Assembly: GCF_001936255.1 (NCBI RefSeq)
Contig: NZ_CP013704.1
Location: 62,001 to 126,000, forward strand
DNA length: 64,000 nt
Direction of reading: 5' to 3'
Origin: Borrelia anserina Es
GTDB lineage: Bacteria; Spirochaetota; Spirochaetia; Borreliales; Borreliaceae
The notes below the pieces were generated by a model. That model made no database searches and was not told the DNA's origin. It saw nothing but the letters and a program-made list of their open reading frames with translations. How positions within the stretch are numbered: the stretch's first letter is position 1; the number at the start of each line of letters is the position of its first letter. Position numbers and translations under genes: made by a program. This document shows, piece by piece, positions 18,111-27,803 of this stretch.

Positions 18111-19640
18111 ATGAAAATATGCTCTCATTCATCAATAGGATATAAAGGAGAACTAATTGAAGTTGAAGTAGATATTAAGAAAGGAATACCAGGAATTGAT
18201 ATTGTTGGTCTAGCTGGAAGTGAGATCAAAGAATCAAGAGCAAGAGTAAAAGCAGCCATTAAAAATTCAGGATTTATTTTCCCAAAAGACAGGATATTAA
18301 TAAATCTTGCACCAGCTGGCATTAAAAAAATTGGAACCGCAGTTGATCTCTCAATCGCAACAAGCATCATGACCATAAAAGAAAATCAAAATAATAATTT
18401 AGAAGTTTTAATATTAGGAGAATTACAACTAGATGGACAAATAAGAGCAATCAAAGGAGTATTACCTGCAATTTCACTTGCAAAGGAAAGAGGTATTAAA
18501 TGCACAATAATACCTTTTGACAATCTAGAAGAAGCTCTTCTAATAGAAGATCTCAATATTTGGGGAGTAAAAACCTTAAAAGAAACTCTAGAAATATTAG
18601 AACATCTCAATAATAATATATTCCCACCAAAATCCAAAATCAACTTCAAAATAAAAGACAATGAAAAAAAATTTGAATATGATTTCAAAAATATCAAAGG
18701 ACAACACAGAATTAAAAGAGCACTCGAAATTGCAGTCGCTGGAGGACATAACATTATGATATTCGGTCCTCCTGGAAGTGGTAAAACTCTCAGCATTAAA
18801 TGCGTACAATCGATACTACCCCCACTTACAAACAAAGAAATAATCGAAACAAACAGAATTTGGTCAGTTGCTGGCAAATTAATAGATACAAAAATAATAA
18901 GACAAAGACCATTTAGACAACCTCATCAAACTGCAAGCAAAGAAAGAATCATTGGTGGTGGACCAAATGTACTCCCTGGGGAAGTATCACTTGCCCACAA
19001 TGGAATTTTATTCTTAGATGAAGCTCTAGAATTTCAAAAATCAATATTACAATCTCTTCGAGAACCAATAGAAGATAAGACAATTTCAATAGTAAGATCA
19101 AGTTCAAGATCATTTAAGTATCCTGCAAATTTTCAGTTAATGATTGCTACAAACCCCTGCCCCTGCGGCAACCTTGGAAAAAACGATACAGAATGTTTTT
19201 GCTCACAACAAGAAGTTTCAAACTATTGGAAAAAACTTGGAGCAGCAATGCTTGATAGAATTGATATTAGAGTCCCAGTTAAACCAGTAAATAATGCACA
19301 ATTATTCCAAGAAAACAACGAAGATTCAAGTGAGATAAGAAAGAGAATAATAAAAGCAAGAAACATACAAAGTAAAAGATACGAAGATATTGCAAATCTT
19401 CACAAGAATTCCGATCTTAAACCAGAACATATTGCAAAATTTTGTGAATTAGATAAAATACTACAAGATGAAATGATTTATATATTAAATAAACTTAATA
19501 TATCATCAAGAGCAACTCATTCAATCTTAAAATTAGCAAGGACAATAGCTGATTTAAAAGAAGAAGACCATATCTTAAGAGAATCATTAATAGAAGCAAT
19601 TGAACATAGAAAACATGGGGAAAAATTACTAGAAGAATAA
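18111..19640 (+). CDS. comM: ComM-like Mg-chelatase-family AAA+ ATPase
   Basis: 509 residues. The N-terminal ChlI/Lon-like domain (about 1-165) is followed by an AAA+ module: Walker A GPPGSGKT (219-226), Walker B LFLDEA (300-305), then a four-cysteine cluster (C350, C352, C362, C364) in TNPCPCGNLG...ECFCS typical of the ComM/YifB group. A helical C-terminal domain (SSRATHSILKLARTIADL) completes the family layout. In other bacteria ComM is a branch-migration helicase used in recombination or transformation. AAGGAG at 18099-18104 fixes the ATG at 18111. The stop overlaps the ldh terminator region. Confidence 0.92.
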   Translation: MKICSHSSIGYKGELIEVEVDIKKGIPGIDIVGLAGSEIKESRARVKAAIKNSGFIFPKDRILINLAPAGIKKIGTAVDLSIATSIMTIKENQNNNLEVLILGELQLDGQIRAIKGVLPAISLAKERGIKCTIIPFDNLEEALLIEDLNIWGVKTLKETLEILEHLNNNIFPPKSKINFKIKDNEKKFEYDFKNIKGQHRIKRALEIAVAGGHNIMIFGPPGSGKTLSIKCVQSILPPLTNKEIIETNRIWSVAGKLIDTKIIRQRPFRQPHQTASKERIIGGGPNVLPGEVSLAHNGILFLDEALEFQKSILQSLREPIEDKTISIVRSSSRSFKYPANFQLMIATNPCPCGNLGKNDTECFCSQQEVSNYWKKLGAAMLDRIDIRVPVKPVNNAQLFQENNEDSSEIRKRIIKARNIQSKRYEDIANLHKNSDLKPEHIAKFCELDKILQDEMIYILNKLNISSRATHSILKLARTIADLKEEDHILRESLIEAIEHRKHGEKLLEE

Positions 19641-19658
19641 AAAAGCCCCAATTGGGGC
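19639..19658 (-). terminator. Rho-independent terminator of ldh, at the comM/ldh convergent junction
   Basis: GCCCCAATTGGGGC (19645-19658) is a perfect GC-rich palindrome in an AT-rich region. On the minus strand it begins four bases after the ldh stop and is followed by six T (A's 19639-19644 on plus). That is a full intrinsic terminator for ldh. On the plus strand the hairpin lacks a T-run, so it would stop comM transcription less well. The A-run includes part of the comM TAA. Confidence 0.85.
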
Positions 19659-19662
19659 AACA

Positions 19663-20646
<984 letters not shown>

Positions 20647-20655
20647 TTAAATAAT

Positions 20656-20661
20656 ATTATA
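20656..20661 (-). promoter_or_regulatory. Candidate -10 element of ldh
   Basis: The minus strand reads TATAAT here, 42 bases before the ldh start, in the gap between lepA and ldh. No clear -35 hexamer is seen; GTTATA at 17 bases is a poor match. The SD GGAG lies between this element and the ATG. Confidence 0.45.
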
Positions 20662-20711
20662 ACACTTTAATAATATTCTATAACCCGCTGCCTACATATT
20701 CAAACATGAAA

Positions 20712-22511
20712 TTAATTATCATCTGATTTAAGAACAGCAAGAAATGCACTTTGTGGTATCTCAATATTCCCTATCATCTTAAGTCGCTTTTTACCTTCTT
20801 TTTGCTTCTCTAAAAGCTTTCTCTTCCGAGTAATATCACCCCCATAACACTTAGCAGTAACATCTTTTCTAACAGGTGAAATTGTCTCACGAGCAATAAT
20901 GTTTGAACCAATAGCTCCTTGAATCGCTATTTTAAACTGTTGTCTTGCAATCTCATCCTTTAATTTTTTACAAACACTTAAAGCCTTTGCTCTTGCACCA
21001 TCACGAAAAATTAACTGAGATAATGCATCAACTCTATCCCCATTAACTAAAATATCTAACTTAACCAAATTTGTTTTTTCATATCCTAATAGTGCATAGT
21101 CAAAAGAAGCGTATCCACGACTCACAGATTTAATCTTATCGTAAAAATCAAAAAGTATCTCTGCAAGCGGCATTTTATAAATAACTTCAACACGTTTTTT
21201 ATCAAGATAAATCAAATTTTCTTGAACGCCTCTTTTAAGTAAACAAACACTCATAACATTCCCCAAAAATTCAGTGGGAACAATAATATTAGCTCTGATA
21301 TAAGGTTCAAGTGCAACTTCAATATTTTCATTTCCTGGAAATTGTTCAGGACTTTCAATAAAATAAGGAATCCCTTTGTTAGGAACAATTTTATAACGAA
21401 CTGATGGTGATGTTAATATCACATTAAGATCAAATTCACGCTCAATTCTTTCCTGAATCACTTCTAAATGTAAAAGTCCTAAAAATCCACATTTAAATCC
21501 ATGTCCAAGAGCAACTGAAGAATCTTTTTCAAAAGTAAGTGATGCATCATTCAGTTTAAGTCTATCCATTGCTCTTAAAAGATCATCATATTGATTAGCA
21601 TCAACTGGATAAATAGAAGAAAACACTACAGGCTTAACTTCCTTAAAACCTTCAAGAGGTAAACTCGCTGGATTATCAACAAGAGTTATAGTATCTCCAA
21701 TCTTAACATCTGATATATTCTTTATTCCCGCAATAAAATAACCAACATCACCGGCTTCCAAAATATCTCTCTTTTCAAGAATTATTTTAAAAATTCCAAT
21801 CTCTTCCACTAAGTATTCCCTATCTGCATGCATCAACTTAATCTTATCACCAGTTTTGATTTGTCCTTCAAAAATTCTAAAATGCACAATAACACCACGA
21901 TAAGAATCGTAATGCGAATCAAAAATTAAAGCCTTCAATGGATTATTAACACTTCCCTTAGGAGAAGGAACGTATTTACAAATAGCCTCAAGCAATTCAT
22001 CAATTCCAATACCATTTTTAGCAGATATAGAAACAGCAATATTTGCATCTAATCCTAAATCGTGTTCTATTTGTTTTTTTACAAAATTAACATTTGCACT
22101 TGGCAAATCTATTTTGTTAATCACAGGAATAATTTCGAGATTATGTTCAAATGCCATATAAAAGTTTGAAACAGTTTGAGCCTCTATCCCTTGGCTCGCA
22201 TCAACAAGCAAAAGCGCTCCTTCACAAGATGAAATTGCCCTTGAAACTTCATAAGAAAAATCGACATGCCCTGGGGTATCTACAAAATTAAGTTCATAAA
22301 TATTGCCATCACTACACTTGTAATCAATAGTAACTGCTTGACTCTTAATTGTAATCCCCCTTTCCCTCTCAATATCCATACTATCAAGAATTTGACTCTT
22401 AAATTCACGATCTGAGATCAGCTTAGCCTTTTGTATAAATCTATCTGCCAAAGTTGATTTACCATGATCAATATGTGCAATAATACAAAAATTTTTTTTA
22501 TAATAACTAAT
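20712..22511 (-). CDS. lepA: Elongation factor 4 (LepA), apparent ATT start
   Basis: Ribosome back-translocase GTPase. The longest ORF from a standard start (TTG at 22451) would omit the G1 loop. The frame is open further upstream and encodes CIIAHIDHGKSTLADR. No ATG, GTG or TTG exists between the upstream in-frame TAA and this motif. An ATT at 22511-22509 lies five bases after AGGGGGG (22523-22517) and gives exactly 599 residues, the normal LepA length, beginning (M)SYYKKNFCIIAHID. Other motifs are intact: G3 DTPGHVD (about 78-84), NKID (about 132), and the C-terminal LepA domain KCYGGDITRKRKLLEKQK. Confidence 0.93.
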   Translation of the reverse strand: MSYYKKNFCIIAHIDHGKSTLADRFIQKAKLISDREFKSQILDSMDIERERGITIKSQAVTIDYKCSDGNIYELNFVDTPGHVDFSYEVSRAISSCEGALLLVDASQGIEAQTVSNFYMAFEHNLEIIPVINKIDLPSANVNFVKKQIEHDLGLDANIAVSISAKNGIGIDELLEAICKYVPSPKGSVNNPLKALIFDSHYDSYRGVIVHFRIFEGQIKTGDKIKLMHADREYLVEEIGIFKIILEKRDILEAGDVGYFIAGIKNISDVKIGDTITLVDNPASLPLEGFKEVKPVVFSSIYPVDANQYDDLLRAMDRLKLNDASLTFEKDSSVALGHGFKCGFLGLLHLEVIQERIEREFDLNVILTSPSVRYKIVPNKGIPYFIESPEQFPGNENIEVALEPYIRANIIVPTEFLGNVMSVCLLKRGVQENLIYLDKKRVEVIYKMPLAEILFDFYDKIKSVSRGYASFDYALLGYEKTNLVKLDILVNGDRVDALSQLIFRDGARAKALSVCKKLKDEIARQQFKIAIQGAIGSNIIARETISPVRKDVTAKCYGGDITRKRKLLEKQKEGKKRLKMIGNIEIPQSAFLAVLKSDDN

Positions 22512-22516
22512 TTTTA

Positions 22517-22523
22517 CCCCCCT
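22517..22523 (-). promoter_or_regulatory. Strong Shine-Dalgarno deciding the ATT start of lepA
   Basis: The minus strand reads AGGGGGG TAAAA ATT AGT. The purine block is the strongest SD-like sequence in the neighbourhood and has a five-base spacer to the ATT. It supports non-canonical initiation rather than use of the internal TTG at 22451, which lies after the GTPase P-loop. Confidence 0.7.
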
Positions 22524-22556
22524 AAGTGAAAATAGGATATTGAAGAATAAATTATA

Positions 22557-23552
22557 TTAATACACATTTTTATTCAGCAAAAAATTTTTGATATGAATCT
22601 TTGATTTTGAAAAATAAGGGGAAAATTTAGGAGCAAGATCAACTACTAACTTCCAAGTATCTATAGCCCTCAACTTATATTTATAATCATCATAAACATA
22701 AGTTGCAGAAGCGATATTATATACTATTTCCCAAAAATCTGTAGATTCAAAACTAGTTTGAATATCAACATACTCATTTATTTTTTGAGCAAAAGACCTT
22801 AAATTTTTAAACTTATAAAAAGGTTCATAATAGCTAACATAATCATACATTCTGGTTAAAATACCAACTGCAGCTACAAGCCCATGAGTAATTGCAAGTT
22901 CATAAGCACCAATCTTTAAATATACTTTTGATAATAACCGATGAGTATCGATAATATTATAATTCTTAAACCTATAAAGCTTAAAAGTAAAATCTAAACC
23001 TGAAGTTCCTCTCACCTGCTTTAAATAAGAATGCAAATAAAAAGAAATATTAAATTCAAGTTTATTATCTAAAGTATCGTCATATTTTTGAGCGAGATAG
23101 TGATACTTATAATAATCATCACCTTTTGAGAATTTACTTAAAATTTCATTTAAGTAATCAACCATATCAACATAATTATCTTCAAGTTCAGCTATTTTTG
23201 CCAAAGAAAAAAGCATATTTTGCTCAAAAGATTTATCCAATAAATACTCTTTATTTTCCAAAGCCTTATGAAGATGTAATTTTTCAAGCACAACATTACC
23301 AATCATACCATAAGCAATGGACAAATAATAATTGGCCTCTGGATATATTCCTTTTTGAAGCAAAGCTTCCTGTAAATAACTCATTGCATTAGTAAGATTA
23401 GATTTAGTAAATCCTTCCTTAGAATAAATAAGTTGTCGCCCTTTTTCAAGCAAAATCCAATACGGAAATTCCTTCATACCTGATGAATTTAAATTTAACG
23501 CAAAAACGAAAATAAAAAAAAGTAAGAAAGATCTTAACATACCTATAAACAT
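22557..23552 (-). CDS. Secreted TPR-like protein of unknown function
   Basis: About 331 residues from the ATG at 23552 (GTG at 23567 would add five; ATG at 23540 is also possible). The N-terminus (MLRSFLLFFIFVFALNLNSSG) is a signal peptide or anchor. The body is helical with TPR-like units (LTNAMSYLQEALLQKGIYPEANYYLSIAY, shortened; later YLKIGAYELAITHGLVAA). No catalytic motif seen. A hairpin at 23553-23587 covers the GTG option and lies between this gene and atpK, so the start and its link to the V-ATPase operon are uncertain. Confidence 0.72.
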   Translation of the reverse strand: MFIGMLRSFLLFFIFVFALNLNSSGMKEFPYWILLEKGRQLIYSKEGFTKSNLTNAMSYLQEALLQKGIYPEANYYLSIAYGMIGNVVLEKLHLHKALENKEYLLDKSFEQNMLFSLAKIAELEDNYVDMVDYLNEILSKFSKGDDYYKYHYLAQKYDDTLDNKLEFNISFYLHSYLKQVRGTSGLDFTFKLYRFKNYNIIDTHRLLSKVYLKIGAYELAITHGLVAAVGILTRMYDYVSYYEPFYKFKNLRSFAQKINEYVDIQTSFESTDFWEIVYNIASATYVYDDYKYKLRAIDTWKLVVDLAPKFSPYFSKSKIHIKNFLLNKNVY

Positions 23553-23587
23553 ATTAAATTTTCTCACAAATTGCGAGAAAATTTAAT
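23553..23587. repeat. 13-bp inverted repeat downstream of atpK
   Basis: Arms 23553-23565 and 23575-23587 are exact reverse complements with a nine-base loop. On the minus strand it follows the atpK stop by 18 bases and covers the GTG start option of the next gene. It lacks a T-run after the stem, so it may attenuate or protect the V-ATPase mRNA 3' end rather than fully terminate. Confidence 0.55.
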
Positions 23588-23604
23588 GCCTAAATGCTTT
23601 AAAG

Positions 23605-24039
23605 TCAAACAAATTTAAATATCATCAAAAATACCATTACAAAAAGAGCAACTGATTCTATTAAACCTAAAACCAAAAGATTTGTTGCAAATCCCTTTCC
23701 AGTCTCAGCAAAAGCATCACAAGCTCCTGCAGCAGCTCTCCCTTGTGCAAAAGCGGAAATAGAAATTGCAATACCACCACCAAAACCAGCTCCAAATAAT
23801 AACCAAGGATTAGCCTGTGTCATTATCCCCGCTAAAGTATTCATCAATATATAACCATATATTATTTGTGTCAGGGGTGCTGAAACAAAAACAATTAATA
23901 AGAAAGGAGCTGGCTTACCTTGCATATAACACCTCTTCCATGCACCAATAGCAGCACTTCCAGCAGCTCCCATACCCAAAGCTGACCCTATGGCAGCTAT
24001 TGTTAAAGCCGAATTAACTCCTATCAAACCTATATCCAT
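23605..24039 (-). CDS. atpK: V-type ATPase subunit K (proteolipid ring)
   Basis: 144 residues, four membrane helices as two hairpins, forming the ion-carrying c/K ring. The carboxylate E128 lies in helix 4 (GLIESVALF). Helix 2 has LTQIIY with T57, Q58 and Y61, and helix 3 has Q99. These correspond well to the Na+ ligands T64, Q65, Y68, Q110 and E139 of Enterococcus hirae NtpK, hinting at Na+ coupling (inference). Last gene of the V-ATPase operon, 14 bases after atpI. Confidence 0.93.
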   Translation of the reverse strand: MDIGLIGVNSALTIAAIGSALGMGAAGSAAIGAWKRCYMQGKPAPFLLIVFVSAPLTQIIYGYILMNTLAGIMTQANPWLLFGAGFGGGIAISISAFAQGRAAAGACDAFAETGKGFATNLLVLGLIESVALFVMVFLMIFKFV

Positions 24040-24053
24040 AGTTCTCTCCTTAC

Positions 24054-25883
24054 TTAATCTTTAATTTTTCTAAAAGGCCTATAAGAATACCCATTCCATT
24101 CTTGACCTAAATGGTTTGAAAATTCAAGCATATTAAGTCTTACTCCATGAACAACAACAGATAACAAAGATAATGTTATATTAAGAATATGTCCAAACAG
24201 CATTACAATAATACCACTTATTATAAGGCCAATATTAGATGATTTTAATAAAGATGCTGACATACTATTAAAACTATCAGAAATTGCAAGCCCTGCAAGT
24301 CCAACAGCAAAAAGTCTAATATAAGATATTATGTCTGCAAATCCTGATACAGTAGCTAAAAACTGCTCTATTATTCCCCCAAAACTCTTCAATATACATA
24401 CAAAAAAGTTTGAACCATCCTGTCTTGCAAAAACAAAGACAAGTACAACCCCAACATATATCATATTAAGAATAACACTATGCATAGGGAACTTACTTCT
24501 GCCAAGTATTAAATTTAAAACAAGATAATAAAGCCCCGGAATTACAATAAGCCAACCAATTTGAGCAATTGAATGTATATGAGGTTTCTCCTTCACTCTT
24601 TGAATAAAATTCCAAATGTGAGCTAATGATATTTGTAAAACACCTATTGTAAAACATATAAACATAATATTTTGCATACTATTCTTTCCTGTCAGATACT
24701 CAAGTCTAAAAGACCTTAAAATAGGAAAGAAGTCAAGGAGAAAAGAATCACTGCCAAACCAAGTACCTGTCATCGAACCATATATCACTGCAGACGTACT
24801 TAAATAAAATATTAAAGCATGAATAGATGTTAAAGGCTTACCTCTCATTAAATTGACTAAACTGAGAAAAATTCCCACTATTAAGAATATTACTCCATAA
24901 GCAGCATCACCAACTATCATTCCAAAAAATACAAAGAAAAACAACATAAAAATATAACTAACATCTCTTTCTCTGTATCCAGGAATTGTATCTAAAACAT
25001 CAAAAATAGGCTTAGCAAGCTTAGCAATACCCCCTCTTTTTATATAAGTTGGAACAAAATCATTATCATCTGGCTCTGCAAATTGTACCACAAAATTACC
25101 ATTAAGAGTTGCACTTTTGAGATTTTGCTGGTTATCTTCTGGAACAAACCCTGTAATATATACAAAGTTATCACACTCCACATCCATGTCAGCCATAACT
25201 TGTTCAAACTCAATAACTTGATCATACTCTTTTATTTTATCTTTTAAAATATCTCTATATTTATTCAAAATTGACAATTGAGTTAGCTTTTGATCTAAAA
25301 TTTCACTAATAACCTTTAATTTATTTTCAATAAACTCAAGGTCAAACTCAAAATCATATTCTTCAGCTGAATCTATTGTCTGCTTAGAATCATTAATAGC
25401 TATAAAATAAGCCGTACCTTTAAAATTATTAACAAGAGCAACTCTAATTTCAGGCAATGCCAATAACTTTTTATATTCACTAATTTCAGACTTAAAAAAT
25501 TGAACATAGACATTACTATCTCTCAATTTATTGATTAGGTCAAGAGAGAAAGATCCCCAACAAGATATAATGTCTCTTTTATGAAACAATGACTGTTGCA
25601 TATCCCTTAAATCTTTAATTTCAGAACCTAAATTAACTATACTTTTTGCAACAGCTAAAAAATTCTCATTTGAAGAGCTTAAGATTTTTACTTCAGAGTC
25701 ATCTCCAAGCAAAGATAAAGCCTGAATTAAAACTCCTCTTTCTTCAACAACTCTTTCTAAAGACTCTAAAACTCTATTGCAAAAATTAATATGAACAACT
25801 CCTAATTCTCTTAAAATTTCGATTGACTCCCTTTTATATTTGAGTAAAGTTAAAATTAGAACTTTCTTCATTTTTACAATCAT
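24054..25883 (-). CDS. atpI: V-type ATPase subunit I (a-subunit)
   Basis: 609 residues. A soluble coiled-coil N-terminal half (1 to about 310, with helical KLKVISEILDQKLTQL) forms the peripheral stalk contact. The C-terminal half holds about seven to eight membrane helices. The essential arginine sits in SYIRLFAVGLAGLAI near residue 515, next to the K-ring carboxylate. Usual start MIVKMKKV. It provides the ion half-channels of the Vo sector. Short spacing on both sides places it in the operon. Confidence 0.93.
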   Translation of the reverse strand: MIVKMKKVLILTLLKYKRESIEILRELGVVHINFCNRVLESLERVVEERGVLIQALSLLGDDSEVKILSSSNENFLAVAKSIVNLGSEIKDLRDMQQSLFHKRDIISCWGSFSLDLINKLRDSNVYVQFFKSEISEYKKLLALPEIRVALVNNFKGTAYFIAINDSKQTIDSAEEYDFEFDLEFIENKLKVISEILDQKLTQLSILNKYRDILKDKIKEYDQVIEFEQVMADMDVECDNFVYITGFVPEDNQQNLKSATLNGNFVVQFAEPDDNDFVPTYIKRGGIAKLAKPIFDVLDTIPGYRERDVSYIFMLFFFVFFGMIVGDAAYGVIFLIVGIFLSLVNLMRGKPLTSIHALIFYLSTSAVIYGSMTGTWFGSDSFLLDFFPILRSFRLEYLTGKNSMQNIMFICFTIGVLQISLAHIWNFIQRVKEKPHIHSIAQIGWLIVIPGLYYLVLNLILGRSKFPMHSVILNMIYVGVVLVFVFARQDGSNFFVCILKSFGGIIEQFLATVSGFADIISYIRLFAVGLAGLAISDSFNSMSASLLKSSNIGLIISGIIVMLFGHILNITLSLLSVVVHGVRLNMLEFSNHLGQEWNGYSYRPFRKIKD

Positions 25884-25893
25884 AAACTCATTC

Positions 25894-26490
25894 CTATCTA
25901 CTTTTAATCAAACCAGCCTTAGCTATTTTACCTCTTACAACAGCCGCTGTCTGTTGATCACCAAGATAAACATTAATCTTCTTTATATTAATTTTAGCAT
26001 CAGGTATCATAACTTTTTCAAATAAATTTACCCTCTGAGAAGTAGCGTTAAGTTCTATTTCCAATAATCTAGTTTGCTCATTTAAAATTTCAAGCTCCGC
26101 ATTTATCTGAACTATACTCCTAATAGCCTCTATTCCCCTATCGACCCAATAAGGGGTATATACAAGGTCATGCTTAATATCTTCATATTCAATAGAATCA
26201 AATACAGGAATAGTAATACCTGCAATATTTGTAAAGCTCTTTACCACTTTTCTAATTTTAATCCAATCCTGAAAGGGAAATCTTTCACAAAATAAAGAAA
26301 CCCAAGATTTAACATACTCCTTAAACCTCTCCTGCTCAAGCTCCTTAGCTCTCTTAAGAGCCTCAACCTTTCTAATCTCCAAATGAAGTTGCTGTTTCTT
26401 AAGCTGCAATGTAGGCAAATACCTGCTAAACATCTTAAGACTATCTTTTTGTTTTTTAAGTTCATTCTTAGTTAACTTAACTTTAGGCAT
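25894..26490 (-). CDS. atpD: V-type ATPase subunit D (central stalk)
   Basis: 198 residues from the ATG at 26490 (MPKVKLTKNELKKQKDSLK), which follows an AAGGGA seven bases upstream and lies two bases after the atpB stop. A longer reading from 26514 would overlap atpB and lacks an SD. The two long terminal helices of subunit D are evident (about 5-65 and 130-175), forming the rotating shaft between the A3B3 head and the K ring. Confidence 0.93.
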   Translation of the reverse strand: MPKVKLTKNELKKQKDSLKMFSRYLPTLQLKKQQLHLEIRKVEALKRAKELEQERFKEYVKSWVSLFCERFPFQDWIKIRKVVKSFTNIAGITIPVFDSIEYEDIKHDLVYTPYWVDRGIEAIRSIVQINAELEILNEQTRLLEIELNATSQRVNLFEKVMIPDAKINIKKINVYLGDQQTAAVVRGKIAKAGLIKSR

Positions 26491-26492
26491 TT

Positions 26493-27794
26493 TTAATCCC
26501 TTTTTTGAGGCCAATATTTTTCTACAAGCTCTGTCTTAATTCCAGTTTCTTTAGGGTTAAAACAACTAGAGAGAATCTCCCAACCCAAATCCAAAGCTTC
26601 CTCCAGAGGAATATTAACAGATAAGTCCATCAGCTTACTCTCAAACATACCACTGTACTTAAGAAGTTTTTCATCCCACTCTGTCATATTAAATCCCATA
26701 GCCTTTTTCTCTACAGATTCCTTAGAAGATGCATAAAGCTTAATCATTGAATCCATAATAGTCCTATGATCATCCCTTGTCTTCCCGTTAACCATTTGCT
26801 TAAGTCTTGAAAGAGAACCAAAAGGTTCAATTCTACCCCCCTTTAAATAATACTGTCCTTCAGTAATATAACCCGTATTATCAGGAACTGGATGAGTAAC
26901 ATCATCTCCAGGCATTGTAGTAACTGCAAGTATAGTAATCGATCCTGCTCCTTCAAAATCAATAGCCTTTTCATACCTAGATGCAAGCTGAGAATATAAA
27001 TCACCGGGATAACCTCTATTAGATGGAACTTGCTCCATAGTAATAGCAATTTCTTTCATAGCATCTGCAAAATTGGTCATATCAGTCAAAAGTACCAAAA
27101 CCTTTTTCCCTTGCAAAGCAAATTTTTCAGCAACAGCAAGAGAAATATCAGGCACCGTTAAAGACTCAACAACAGGATCATTAGCTGTATTCACAAAAAA
27201 GATTGTCCGACTTAAAGCCCCACCCTTTTCAAGCGAATCTCTAAACGTCAAATAATCATCATTCTTAAGTCCCATCCCTCCAAGAATAATTAAATCAACT
27301 TCTGCCTGAAGAGCTATTCTTAAAAGAAGCTCATTATAAGGTTCTCCAGATACAGAAAATATTGGTAATTTTTGAGATTCAACAAGAGTATTAAAAACAT
27401 CTATCATTGGAATCCCTGTTCTTATCATGTTTCTTGGAACAATACGCTTTGCAGGATTAGCTGAAGGACCTCCAATTTCAATTAAATTATCCTCAAGACG
27501 CGGGCCTCCATCCTTTGGATTTCCAGCACCATCAAAAATCCTACCAAGCAAATTCTCAGAAAATGTTACTCGCATTGGATGCCCTAAAAACCTAACTTTG
27601 TCCGAAGTTGAAATGCCTATAGTGCCATTGTAGACCTGAAGGGAAACTTTATCCCTATCCAACTTAACAACCTCAGCTAAAGAACTTACACCTTTTGACT
27701 CCACAATAGCAAGTTCTCCATATTTAACATCTTGTGCCATAACAGTTATTACATTCCCAACAATAGATTCTATCTTGCTATATATTATCTTCAT
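26493..27794 (-). CDS. atpB: V-type ATPase subunit B
   Basis: 433 residues, non-catalytic nucleotide-fold subunit of the V1 head. It has no GxxGxGKT Walker A loop, where the catalytic A subunit has GPFGAGKT, but retains family blocks such as [50 protein letters not shown] and [16 protein letters not shown]. Normal length. Nine bases separate it from atpA upstream. Confidence 0.95.
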   Translation of the reverse strand: MKIIYSKIESIVGNVITVMAQDVKYGELAIVESKGVSSLAEVVKLDRDKVSLQVYNGTIGISTSDKVRFLGHPMRVTFSENLLGRIFDGAGNPKDGGPRLEDNLIEIGGPSANPAKRIVPRNMIRTGIPMIDVFNTLVESQKLPIFSVSGEPYNELLLRIALQAEVDLIILGGMGLKNDDYLTFRDSLEKGGALSRTIFFVNTANDPVVESLTVPDISLAVAEKFALQGKKVLVLLTDMTNFADAMKEIAITMEQVPSNRGYPGDLYSQLASRYEKAIDFEGAGSITILAVTTMPGDDVTHPVPDNTGYITEGQYYLKGGRIEPFGSLSRLKQMVNGKTRDDHRTIMDSMIKLYASSKESVEKKAMGFNMTEWDEKLLKYSGMFESKLMDLSVNIPLEEALDLGWEILSSCFNPKETGIKTELVEKYWPQKRD

Positions 27795-27803
27795 TTATAC
27801 ACC

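Noticed and set aside
18386..18877. 163-aa minus-strand ORF inside comM
   Set aside because: Antisense frame of a conserved gene with Walker A and cysteine motifs on the other strand; its Cys/Pro content is a mirror of that coding.
20712..22451. lepA starting at the TTG at 22451
   Set aside because: It would drop the G1 loop IIAHIDHGKST that is encoded in frame directly upstream.
26491..26514. Longer atpD start at 26514
   Set aside because: It overlaps atpB and lacks an SD, whereas ATG 26490 has AAGGGA and the usual subunit D N-terminus.
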